Assembly: GCA_946479055.1 (NCBI GenBank)
Contig: CAMLEX010000010.1
Coordinates: 1 to 17,363 of the forward strand
Reading direction: 5' to 3'
Length of the DNA: 17,363 nt
Origin: an uncultured Bacteroidota bacterium
GTDB lineage: Bacteria; Bacteroidota; Bacteroidia; Chitinophagales; Chitinophagaceae
Shown: piece by piece, positions 7,561 through 15,641 of the stretch
Position numbering within the stretch: the first letter of the stretch is position 1
Layout of the letters: every line of letters begins with the position of its first letter
Notes under the pieces: generated by a model
What the model was told of the DNA's origin: nothing
Databases searched by the model: none
Seen by the model: the letters and a program-made list of their open reading frames with translations, nothing else
Made by a program: the position numbers and the translations under genes

Positions 7561-10188
7561 ATGTACAGTGGTTTCTTTAAAAATAATGAAATGAAAAGTG
7601 CCGTGTTTGTTTATTGTTTAATAGTCTTTTTTAGTGTAAAGGCTTCGGGACAACAGATCAGCCCTGCTTATCCCGTTCTTAAACATTACGATCAGGACCA
7701 CTTAAGTAAAATCGCCATGCCTATCGGTGGCATTGGAACAGGCACCATCTCTTTGGGTGGAAGAGGAGATCTTCGCTTGTGGGAAATAATGAATGTGCCA
7801 GGGAAAGAAGATCCGACAAGTCTCAATAAAAATGATCTGGGAAGTATTTCGCCAGTCTTTTGTTTGTATACTAAAAGCGGTAACGATAAGCCAATAACTA
7901 AGTCACTGACGGGGCCTTTGGAATATTATGAATATGAACACATGATTGGGACGCCGGTAAAAAATCACGGATTACCCAGATTCCGTCACGCCAGTTTTGA
8001 TGCAGCTTATCCGTTTGGTCAAGTAAATCTTACTGACGAGAATGTTCCGGTGGATGTTAGAATAAAGGCATTTAATCCACTGATACCAGGTGATGCAGAT
8101 GCAAGTGGTATACCAATAGCTGTGCTTCGGTTTGTCTTAACCAATAAGACTTCAAAAGTGGTGTCAGCTTCTGTTTGCGGAGTGATGGATAATTTTATTG
8201 GTATTAATGGGGAAAAACTAAAAACGGATGGAATAGGAGAACTCCGTTCATATGGAGCGAATAAGAATAGGAATGAATTCAGGCGCGATGCTGCTATATC
8301 CGGAATTTTTATGTATTCCGACAGTGTTGATAAGCAAAATGCTGCCCGGGGTACAATAGCTTTAAGTACTGAGAATAATAACCGTATTAGCTATAAAACT
8401 TCAGTTTCTTCTCTCGATCCCATGTCAGGAACCGGGATTTTGTCTTTTTGGGATGACTTTAGTGATGATGGAATATTAACCAATATTTACTACGATCAGC
8501 CCGATAAACCTACTGCTGCACTTGCCTCTTATGTTGAAATTCCTCCTCATGGCAGCAGAGAAATCTCATTTTACATTACGTGGTGTTTTCCGAACCTGTA
8601 TGGATGGTCAAAAACTATTGTAGGCAATTATTATGCAACCCGCTATACCGATGCCTGGGATGTTATGGATAAGACTTATTCCGTTCTTCCCATACTTGAA
8701 AAGAAAACCCTGTCATTTGTTCAGGCATTTTTAAGAAGTGATATGCCTGAGCAGGTAAAAGAAGCTGCACTTTTTAATATTAGTACACTGCGATCTCAAA
8801 CCGTTTTCCGGATTGCAGACGGTAAAATGTTTGGATGGGAAGGTGTATTTAACAGGCAGGGTGCAGGTTTTGGATCATGCACCCATGTCTGGAATTATGA
8901 ACAGGCAACAGCTTTCCTGTTTGGCGATCTGGCTAAAACTATGCGGGATGTGGAATTTGGTTACTCAACGGATACCAGTGGCAAAATGAGTTTCAGAACT
9001 ACATTACCATTGAATAACTCCAGGAAATTTTCCTTTGCTGCTGCAGATGGGCAAATGGGTGCCATCATGAAAATGTACCGTGAATGGCAACTTTCTGGCG
9101 ATCACAATTTCTTAAGAAATCATTGGGCAGCGGTTAAGAAAGCATTGTCCTTTGCCTGGATTCCACATGGCTGGGATAGTGACCGGGATGGAGTGATGGA
9201 GGGTTGCCAACACAATACAATGGATGTTGAATATTATGGTCCTAATCCCCAAATGCAATTCTGGTACCTGGGAGCTTTAAAGGCCGCCGAGGCTATGGCA
9301 ATTTATGTTGGTGACAAATCCTTTGCAACTGAATGTGCCAGCATTTTTTCTTCAGGGAGCAAATGGACCGACCGGAATCTATTCAACGGAGAATATTATA
9401 TCCAACAAATTCGTCCTCCGGGTAAAATTGAAAATGTGCATCCTGACCTTGTCGTTGGAATGGGTAGCAAAAATTTTTCTGATCCCGAATTCCAGTTGGG
9501 AAAAGGCTGCCTGGTCGATCAGCTTGTCGGCCAGTATATGGCTCATGTATGTGGATTGGGTTATCTGGCAGATTCAGCTAATATCCGCACTACACTAAAA
9601 AGCATCATGAAGTATAATTATAAGAATGCGATGTTCGATCATTTTAATAACCTAAGGTCTTTTGTATTTGATGGAGAGTCCGCATTACTGATGGCTTACT
9701 ATCCATCTGATCGTCCAGCCTTTCCTTTTCCTTATTTTAATGAAGTAATGACGGGGTTTGAATATGTCGCGGCTATAGGAATGCTTTATGAAGAACAGAC
9801 AGATGATGGTCTGTTGTGTATAAAAAACATCCGCGATCGCTTTGACGGACGTAAAAGAAATCCATTTGATGAGATTGAGTGGGGACATCATTATGCAAGG
9901 GCAATGGCAAGTTGGGGAGCCGTGCTTGCAATAAGCGGGTTTCATTATTCTGCAGTAACAGCCGGAATGTCTTTTTCTGAAAAACCAGGAAACTGGTTTT
10001 GGAGTAACGGATATTCATGGGGCACTGTTAAAATTTCAGAACAGGAAAATAATTATACAGTCACCCTTGAAGTATTAAAAGGCAAACTTCGACTTAAAGA
10101 ATTTAAAGTAGGCAAAAAATCAAAGGTTTTTAACAGCGGTATAAATGTACAAGAAGACAAACCAATACATTTTTTGGTAAGAAAATAA
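7561..10188 (+). CDS. GH116 (DUF608/GBA2-type) glycosidase, secreted
   Basis: The 875-residue protein has a signal peptide (MKSAVFVYC... to about ASGQ, no lipobox Cys), so it is predicted periplasmic or secreted. The N-terminal domain opens with the family hallmark MPIGGIGTGTISLGGRG at about residues 53-69 and continues as a beta-sandwich to about residue 380. The C-terminal (alpha/alpha)6 catalytic domain carries THVWNYEQ with presumed nucleophile E447, a Ca-site-like DSDRDGVMEG, and HNTMDVEYYGPN with presumed acid/base D555, then WGHHYARAMASWG at about 774-786. Known GH116 members are beta-glucosidases/glucosylceramidases, beta-xylosidases and beta-N-acetylglucosaminidases, and the subfamily cannot be settled here. 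The E447-D555 spacing (108) is shorter than I recall for characterised members, and Met replaces the more usual Tyr in NTYD. The start is supported by the AGGAGA site, with 7591 as an alternative. Confidence 0.88.
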   Translation: MYSGFFKNNEMKSAVFVYCLIVFFSVKASGQQISPAYPVLKHYDQDHLSKIAMPIGGIGTGTISLGGRGDLRLWEIMNVPGKEDPTSLNKNDLGSISPVFCLYTKSGNDKPITKSLTGPLEYYEYEHMIGTPVKNHGLPRFRHASFDAAYPFGQVNLTDENVPVDVRIKAFNPLIPGDADASGIPIAVLRFVLTNKTSKVVSASVCGVMDNFIGINGEKLKTDGIGELRSYGANKNRNEFRRDAAISGIFMYSDSVDKQNAARGTIALSTENNNRISYKTSVSSLDPMSGTGILSFWDDFSDDGILTNIYYDQPDKPTAALASYVEIPPHGSREISFYITWCFPNLYGWSKTIVGNYYATRYTDAWDVMDKTYSVLPILEKKTLSFVQAFLRSDMPEQVKEAALFNISTLRSQTVFRIADGKMFGWEGVFNRQGAGFGSCTHVWNYEQATAFLFGDLAKTMRDVEFGYSTDTSGKMSFRTTLPLNNSRKFSFAAADGQMGAIMKMYREWQLSGDHNFLRNHWAAVKKALSFAWIPHGWDSDRDGVMEGCQHNTMDVEYYGPNPQMQFWYLGALKAAEAMAIYVGDKSFATECASIFSSGSKWTDRNLFNGEYYIQQIRPPGKIENVHPDLVVGMGSKNFSDPEFQLGKGCLVDQLVGQYMAHVCGLGYLADSANIRTTLKSIMKYNYKNAMFDHFNNLRSFVFDGESALLMAYYPSDRPAFPFPYFNEVMTGFEYVAAIGMLYEEQTDDGLLCIKNIRDRFDGRKRNPFDEIEWGHHYARAMASWGAVLAISGFHYSAVTAGMSFSEKPGNWFWSNGYSWGTVKISEQENNYTVTLEVLKGKLRLKEFKVGKKSKVFNSGINVQEDKPIHFLVRK

Positions 10189-10231
10189 CGAGGGTGGAAT
10201 GGTGCCTGGAATTTAATTGAATACTAATTAT

Positions 10232-10996
10232 ATGAATATTGATTTTCAAAATAAAATAGTGGTAATTACCGGTAGTGCATCCGGAATTGGGATGGTTACA
10301 GCGCAAATGATGATTGCCAGCAATGCCCATGTCGTTTTGATTGATATAAATGAGAAAGGAAAGGCAGTGGCGGAATCATGCGGCGAAAATGCATTTTTTA
10401 TACGTTGTGATGTATCAAAAAGTGCTTCTGTAGAAGCTGCTTTCAAACTGATTGAAGATAAATTCGGTAGGGTAGATGTGCTGGTAAATAATGCCGGCAT
10501 ACAATCATATGGCAGCGTTACGGAAACAAGCGAAGAGAGCTGGGATAAAACCATCAATGTGAATTTGAAAAGCATTTTCCTGTGCTCAAAATATGCTATC
10601 CCTTTAATGCTGAAACAAACTGCGCCGGTCATTATTAATGTAGCAAGTGTAAAAAGTTTTGTATGCCAGGATAAAGAAGCAGCTTATGTGGCAAGTAAGT
10701 CCGCTATCACCGGTCTTACGCAAAGTATTGCAGCAGACTATGGACCCATTTTACGCTGTGTAGCTGTATGCCCCGGAGCTGTGCGTACACCTTTATTAGT
10801 AGATGAATTGGATAAAGCTGCGGATAAAGCAGCGTTGCTCAGGGAAACAGAGAACATTCATCTCTTAAAACGGATTGCAGAACCCGAGGAAATCGCAAAT
10901 TTCATTTTATTTCTCGCGAGCGAAAAAGCAAGTTTCGCTACCGGGCAATCTTACCGCGTGGATGGAGGCATTGGCGTGAGGATAGAAGGAACCTGA
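10232..10996 (+). CDS. Short-chain dehydrogenase/reductase, second copy in the locus
   Basis: This 254-residue classical SDR has TGSASGIG at residues 13-20, NNAG at 86-89 and the catalytic set S139, Y152, K156 (YVASK). CPGAVRTPLL and a terminal VDGG follow. The ATG at 10232 is chosen because it gives the standard short lead (MNIDFQNK); a TTG at 10217 would add five residues. It is clearly paralogous to the SDR at 1747 but differs across the substrate-facing C-terminal third, so the two probably take different substrates. It lies 6 bp before the lactonase gene, a tight pairing that fits aldose dehydrogenase plus lactonase. A 2-keto-3-deoxy-acid dehydrogenase is the other reasonable reading. 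Cytoplasmic, NAD(P)-dependent. Confidence 0.88.
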   Translation: MNIDFQNKIVVITGSASGIGMVTAQMMIASNAHVVLIDINEKGKAVAESCGENAFFIRCDVSKSASVEAAFKLIEDKFGRVDVLVNNAGIQSYGSVTETSEESWDKTINVNLKSIFLCSKYAIPLMLKQTAPVIINVASVKSFVCQDKEAAYVASKSAITGLTQSIAADYGPILRCVAVCPGAVRTPLLVDELDKAADKAALLRETENIHLLKRIAEPEEIANFILFLASEKASFATGQSYRVDGGIGVRIEGT

Positions 10997-11002
10997 TTTG
11001 TA

Positions 11003-11908
11003 ATGATAGTGATGAATAAATATAATGTAGAGTTGTTTGCTGACCAGTCATTGCAGTGCGGTGAAGGCCCGGTTTGGCATCCCAAGGCTAAATGTCTTTT
11101 CTGGACGGATAGTGTTGGGGATGAAATATTTTATGCGAGCGACAAGGATTCTCATAGCCGAGTCTTTTCGAAAGGAGTTCATGCTGCTTCTTTAACCCTG
11201 CATGCACAGGGTGGATTAATGCTTTGCGGTCGGGAAGGTTTTTATCATCTTTCAAACGAAGGTAAGCTGCGGATGGTTTGTAATAGATGTGATGATGTAG
11301 CTGTAACCAATGTAAATGACATCATTGCTGATCCTTTAGGTCGTGTATTTGGCGGACAAGAAGTTTTTAGCGAGAACGAAGAATATAAAACCGGTTACCT
11401 GTTTCGTGTAGATACAAACGGTCAGCCAAAGATTGTTGAAGAAGGTTTACATCTTTCAAACGGCATGGGATTCAGTCCTTCGTTAGATAAATTTTATTTA
11501 GTTGACAGCATACCCAGGAATATATACGAATATGATTATGATATACACACCGGTGATATTTCCAACAAAAAGGTTCTCATAACATTAAACAGAGATGATG
11601 GATTGCCGGATGGTATGACGGTAGATAGTGAAGGTTTTATTTGGGTGGCCCGTTGGTTCGGAAATGGTCTTTCACGATATGACCCCGATGGAAAGCTTGA
11701 GCGAAAAATAGAAATACCGGCGGCGCAAACCAGTTCATTGATTTTTGGTGGCAATGATTACAACGAAATTTTTGTTACCACGGCTGCGGTGCAATGGGAA
11801 ACATCGCTGGCGCCACGGCACCACAATTTTGCTTCACCTCGTGGTGGTGCTGTATATCGCATAGTTCAGGACATTCAGGGCAAACCCGAATATCCGGCAC
11901 GAGTATAA
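11003..11908 (+). CDS. SMP-30/gluconolactonase-family sugar lactonase
   Basis: The 301-residue protein has the six-bladed beta-propeller layout of the SMP-30/LRE family at its usual length. Metal ligands can be matched: E21 in CGEGPVW, N153 in LSNGMGFS and D203 in LPDGMTVD, with N105 in the NVND segment. These fall within one or two positions of the residues I recall for human SMP-30 (E18, N103, N154, D204). The family opens aldonolactones to aldonic acids with a divalent metal. No signal peptide, so it should act in the cytoplasm on the lactone made by an SDR. ATGs at 11003 and 11012 are both possible; 11003 leaves a 6-bp gap after the SDR. The sugar is not identifiable: gluconate, galactonate, fuconate and pentonate lactones are all compatible. 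Confidence 0.88.
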   Translation: MIVMNKYNVELFADQSLQCGEGPVWHPKAKCLFWTDSVGDEIFYASDKDSHSRVFSKGVHAASLTLHAQGGLMLCGREGFYHLSNEGKLRMVCNRCDDVAVTNVNDIIADPLGRVFGGQEVFSENEEYKTGYLFRVDTNGQPKIVEEGLHLSNGMGFSPSLDKFYLVDSIPRNIYEYDYDIHTGDISNKKVLITLNRDDGLPDGMTVDSEGFIWVARWFGNGLSRYDPDGKLERKIEIPAAQTSSLIFGGNDYNEIFVTTAAVQWETSLAPRHHNFASPRGGAVYRIVQDIQGKPEYPARV

Positions 11909-11943
11909 ATTAGAATAATATTTAAACAGAAAAATTTTTACAC

Positions 11944-13146
11944 ATGAAGATAACAGACATTGAATGTAAAATTTTAGTGATACCGGACCTCAAAGAAAAC
12001 GCAACATCTTCTTCACAGGATGACCTGGTGGTGATCGTTCATACAGACGAGGGAATTGCTGGTATTGGAGAAACGGATACAGGTCCCTGGTTAGCCAAGG
12101 CAGCTATTGAAGCCCCGGGTAGCCATTCCATGGCAATGGGTATGAAAGAATTGCTGATTGGCATGGATCCTTTCGATACTAGCGCAATTTGGGAAAAGCT
12201 TTATACCTATACCTGTATGAGTGGCAGGCGGGGCGCTGTTATTTGTGCAATAGGAGCAATTGATATGGCTCTTTGGGATATTAAAGGAAAAGCATTGGGG
12301 CTACCGATTTATAAACTATTGGGAGGTGCCCATAAAGATCATATTGTTCCTTATGCATCGTTACAACCGTACGGTAAAACGGTAAAAGAATATGGCGAAT
12401 CATTAGTGGCCTGGGCAAAGAAAGCAAAGGCTTATGGTTATACCGCAGGTAAAATGGAATGCACATTAGGAGGCCCTTACAATCATACCGGATTAAAAGG
12501 TACGGACGAAGACATGACGGAGATTATTACCGCGTGCCGTGAGGCTGTTGGCCCTGATTTTAAGATGATGGTAGATGTTCAGTATTTATGGTTCGATGCA
12601 AAGTCAGCATTACGTACCATCAGGAAATGGGAGGATCTTGATATTTATTTTTTAGAAACTCCTTTACAAATAGATAACCTGGAAGGTTATGCCATACTTG
12701 CACGGGAAGCGCCGATGCGGATTGCTGCAGGTGAATGGCAGAATACCCGGTTCGAATTTATAGATCTGATGGATAAAGGGAAAGTGGATGTGGCACAACC
12801 GGATGTGGGACGGGTTGGCGGTCTTACGGAAGCTATGCGTGTATGTCAACTGGCCCAGGACAGAGGAAGACTTATCGTGCCTCATTGCTGGAAAACAGGA
12901 ATAGGGATCGCAGCTTCAGCGCATTTGGCTATGGCTACTCCCAATTGCCCAATGATAGAATTTTTGCCCGCTGAAATGTGTGATTCTGCCTTAAGGGTGG
13001 AACTGGTTGATGATCCTCTTACAATGGAAAACGGGGTCTTAAAATTAAATGGTAAACCGGGGCTGGGAATTGAACTAAATACTGATGCCATTGAAAAATA
13101 TGAAGTTAAAAGCGACCAGCCAGCAAGGATTGGGTTCTATAGCTGA
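11944..13146 (+). CDS. Mandelate racemase/enolase-superfamily sugar-acid dehydratase
   Basis: This is a 400-residue member of the mandelate racemase (MR) subgroup: an N-terminal capping domain (about 1-120, with AIGAIDMALWDIKGKALG), then a TIM barrel. Mg ligands are D211 (MVDVQ), E238 (FLETPL) and E264 (AAGEW). The general-base dyad is D287 (QPDVGRVGG) and H314 (VPHCWKTG), whose 27-residue spacing equals that of mandelate racemase. At the end of strand two the usual Lys-x-Lys reads K170-M-E172, followed by an insertion of about ten residues with PYNHTG. The first Lys is kept and the second is Glu, so one-base acid-sugar dehydration by His-Asp is likely. Context (SDRs, lactonase) supports an aldonate dehydratase giving a 2-keto-3-deoxy acid. 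It does not resemble the L-fuconate or L-rhamnonate dehydratases I can recall closely enough to name it. Its last codons overlap the next gene. Confidence 0.87.
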   Translation: MKITDIECKILVIPDLKENATSSSQDDLVVIVHTDEGIAGIGETDTGPWLAKAAIEAPGSHSMAMGMKELLIGMDPFDTSAIWEKLYTYTCMSGRRGAVICAIGAIDMALWDIKGKALGLPIYKLLGGAHKDHIVPYASLQPYGKTVKEYGESLVAWAKKAKAYGYTAGKMECTLGGPYNHTGLKGTDEDMTEIITACREAVGPDFKMMVDVQYLWFDAKSALRTIRKWEDLDIYFLETPLQIDNLEGYAILAREAPMRIAAGEWQNTRFEFIDLMDKGKVDVAQPDVGRVGGLTEAMRVCQLAQDRGRLIVPHCWKTGIGIAASAHLAMATPNCPMIEFLPAEMCDSALRVELVDDPLTMENGVLKLNGKPGLGIELNTDAIEKYEVKSDQPARIGFYS

Positions 13147-14164
13147 GGAAGAAATTTTTCTTTTAAAAAATTCCAACGGAATAGAAGTGATGATCGCCAA
13201 CTATGGAGCGATTATCACGTCTGTAAAAATTCCTGACCGCAACGGTGTTTTTGAAAATATAGTGTTGGGATTTGACAACATGGCTGATTACAGAACAGAA
13301 AATTATTTAAAAGAAAATCCTTACCTGGGCGCCATTGTTGGCCGCAATGCCAACGTTATCCGTGATGGGAAGTTCTTCATTGACGGAGTTGAATACCTGT
13401 TGAATAAAAATTTTGGAATACATAACCTGCATGGTGGAGTGAAAGGATTTGATAAAGTTTTTTGGAACAGCACCTGCTATGAGCCAGATGAAGATACCGT
13501 TTTGAAATTATCCTATACGAGTAAGGACGGTGAAGAAGGATTCCCGGGTAATGTGGAAGTTTCAGTGGTTTATATGCTAACGGATGCAAATGAACTCCTC
13601 ATCAGGTACCAGGCTTCGGCTGATAAAAAGACGATTATAAATTTAACCCAACACAGCTATTTTAATTTAAAAGGCGAAGGTAAAGGTGATATTCTTGATC
13701 ATGAACTAACTATTCATGCCAGTTCATTTGTTGAATTTGATAAAGACCTGGTGCCCACAGGAAAAATAAAAACGGTAAAAAACACAGCTTTGGATTTCAG
13801 TGAGCCGAAACTTATCGGACACCATATACATGAAGACGATGATCAACTGAAGTACGGTGAAGGGTATGATGTGACCTATGTTGTGAATGATTCAAACGGG
13901 ATGGACGCTTTATTGGCGGCCTCAGTTTATCATCAACAATCGGGTCGTCTCATGGAAGTGTTTACTACATTACCTGGTATACATTTATATACCGGGAATA
14001 GTTTGAATGAAAAGATTAAAAAGGGATATTCTCCCCGGTCAGGGTTTTGTTTAGAGTCGCAATATTTTCCTGATGCACCCAATAATCCACATTTCCCTTC
14101 AACAGTGTTTGATGCAGGCGAAACCTATGATCACACAACAATTTTTAAATTTTCGGTTAAGTAG
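13100..14164 (+). CDS. galM: Aldose 1-epimerase (mutarotase), cytoplasmic
   Basis: The 354-residue protein is a full-length GalM-type galactose mutarotase. H111 (NLHGGVKGFDK), H185 (NLTQHSYFNLKG) and E319 (CLESQYFPDAPN) match the catalytic His, His and Glu. Their spacings of 74 and 134 residues equal those I recall for the Lactococcus enzyme (96, 170, 304). The N-terminal segment NSNGIEVMIANYGA followed by PDRNG and GAIVGRNAN is also typical. The ATG at 13100 gives the usual lead before the first strand; 13085 is in frame too and would add five residues. The start lies inside the dehydratase gene, giving a 47-base overlap in a different frame and suggesting translational coupling. No signal peptide, so it converts imported sugar between anomers for the dehydrogenase. 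The true sugar may not be galactose. Confidence 0.9.
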   Translation: MKLKATSQQGLGSIAEEEIFLLKNSNGIEVMIANYGAIITSVKIPDRNGVFENIVLGFDNMADYRTENYLKENPYLGAIVGRNANVIRDGKFFIDGVEYLLNKNFGIHNLHGGVKGFDKVFWNSTCYEPDEDTVLKLSYTSKDGEEGFPGNVEVSVVYMLTDANELLIRYQASADKKTIINLTQHSYFNLKGEGKGDILDHELTIHASSFVEFDKDLVPTGKIKTVKNTALDFSEPKLIGHHIHEDDDQLKYGEGYDVTYVVNDSNGMDALLAASVYHQQSGRLMEVFTTLPGIHLYTGNSLNEKIKKGYSPRSGFCLESQYFPDAPNNPHFPSTVFDAGETYDHTTIFKFSVK

Positions 14165-14187
14165 TAATAAAAAATAATAATAAAAGC

Positions 14188-15603
14188 ATGGAAACAGCCA
14201 TCCTGGTAAATAAAAGATCGACAAGCAGTGTCTTGTATGTGGCTGTCATTTCAATTGTAGCCGCCATCGGAGGATTTCTGTTTGGGTTTGATACGGCTGT
14301 TATTTCCGGGGCTTTGAGTGCATTGATAAAATATTTCCAGTTGGAAAATAGCCCCGTGCTCCAGGGCTGGTTAGTAAGCTCAATAATTTTGGGGAGTGTT
14401 TTTGGCGCCGCATTATCGGGATGGCTTACAGACAAGTTTGGACGCAAAAATATTTTAATAGTAACAGCTTTTCTTTTTTTAGTTTCAGCTATAGGTTCTT
14501 CTCTCGCCTCTTCTTTTACAATCTTCATTATTTTCCGGTTTATGGGTGGCCTCGCAGTAGGTATTGCAGCCATGGTTGTGCCCTTATATATTTCTGAAGT
14601 ATCTCCGCCACAAATTCGTGGCCGCATGGTGAGCATGTATCAGTTTGCTGTTACGTTCGGTGTGTTAGCAGCCTATTTTTCCAATGATTACTTAAGAAAA
14701 CTGGCCATTGAAGTTAATGCCACTCCAAAGCCAGACAGCTTTGTGCACTGGATGTTGAGCGAAATATGGCGTGCCATGTTAGGTTCTGAAATTTTGCCTT
14801 CTCTGCTTTTTTTGATCTTGCTTTTTTTCGTACCAGAAAGTCCCAGGTTCCTGATGATGCGGGGATTTGAAAAAAGAGCCAGGCATATTCTCTTGCGGGT
14901 AAGCGGTGAAGCGGTTGCCCATCGGGAAATAATTGAAATAAGAGAGGCATTATTAAAGGAAACAGGATCAGTAAAAGAGATGTTTATGCCAGGCTTGCGA
15001 AAAGCTACTTTCATTGCTTTATTTTTATCTATTGTATCGCAATTCAGTGGCATCGATATTATCCTGCACTATGGGCCCGTTATCCTGGAAAGGGCTGGTT
15101 TTACATTTGGCAATTCACTTTACGGGCAAATTATATTCGGTGTGGTATTGGTGGCATTTACTGTACTGGCCATGTGGAAGGTAGATACCATGGGCCGAAG
15201 GATATTGCTTATCATTGGTAATGCAGGTGTATTTATTTCTTTGCTTGTAATGGGTTATTTGTTTGCATCACCAGCACCATCACAAACAGCATTAATTGTA
15301 GCGGTTTCTTTTTTTATTGCCAGCTTTGCCTTTTCGCTTGGCCCTATTCCATGGATTATCATGTCAGAAATATTCCCGACAAAAATCAGGGGTCGTGCTA
15401 TGGCCATAGCCACACTTGTTTTGTTTGCCGCCAATTGGCTCATCGCTCAGCTATTTCCGTTAATGAGTAAAATTCTTGGGGAACATGGAACATTTTGGTT
15501 GCTAGCTGTGCTTACTATTCCGACTTTCTTTTTTGCCTGGAAAGTTTTACCGGAAACAAAAGGAAAAAGCCTTGAAGAGCTGGAAACTTTATGGAGGCCA
15601 TAA
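14188..15603 (+). CDS. Sugar porter family MFS transporter
   Basis: The 471-residue protein has twelve predicted membrane segments and the sugar-porter signatures in order: GGFLFGFDTAVISG (about 28-41), DKFGRK, PLYISEVSPPQIRGR, PESPRF after TM6, VDTMGRR, SEIFPTKIRGRAM and a terminal PETKGKSLEELE. Members such as XylE, GalP and AraE import monosaccharides through the inner membrane, usually with protons. The TM7 motif reads QFSGIDIILHYG (285-296). The position equal to the sugar-binding Asn of XylE (N294) is Asp 290, and Tyr is replaced by His 294, so the bound sugar may be unusual. A loop of about 25 residues (roughly 176-200) before TM6 is longer than I would expect. It starts 23 bp after galM in an A-rich spacer and is most likely in the same transcript. 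It is the only transporter in the window. Confidence 0.92.
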   Translation: METAILVNKRSTSSVLYVAVISIVAAIGGFLFGFDTAVISGALSALIKYFQLENSPVLQGWLVSSIILGSVFGAALSGWLTDKFGRKNILIVTAFLFLVSAIGSSLASSFTIFIIFRFMGGLAVGIAAMVVPLYISEVSPPQIRGRMVSMYQFAVTFGVLAAYFSNDYLRKLAIEVNATPKPDSFVHWMLSEIWRAMLGSEILPSLLFLILLFFVPESPRFLMMRGFEKRARHILLRVSGEAVAHREIIEIREALLKETGSVKEMFMPGLRKATFIALFLSIVSQFSGIDIILHYGPVILERAGFTFGNSLYGQIIFGVVLVAFTVLAMWKVDTMGRRILLIIGNAGVFISLLVMGYLFASPAPSQTALIVAVSFFIASFAFSLGPIPWIIMSEIFPTKIRGRAMAIATLVLFAANWLIAQLFPLMSKILGEHGTFWLLAVLTIPTFFFAWKVLPETKGKSLEELETLWRP

Positions 15604-15641
15604 TGTGGCTTAGCGTTTACTCTGATAAAACAATACGAGAA

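Noticed and set aside
9305..9598. 97-residue + strand frame inside the GH116 gene
   Set aside because: It is out of frame within the conserved catalytic domain, with no ribosome-binding site or recognisable product.
10246..10632. 128-residue open frame on the - strand within the second SDR gene
   Set aside because: It mirrors the well-supported SDR frame, has no family signature, and its apparent length follows from the codon use of the opposite strand.
14157..14636. 159-residue open frame on the - strand across the start of the transporter gene
   Set aside because: It is antisense to a clear sugar-porter gene, has no recognisable motif and a biased composition, and is best explained as a shadow of the + strand codons.
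15591..15641. Extended GH27 start at ATG 15591 or 15603
   Set aside because: It puts non-hydrophobic residues before the signal segment and, at 15591, overlaps the transporter; 15642 starts directly at the basic N-region.
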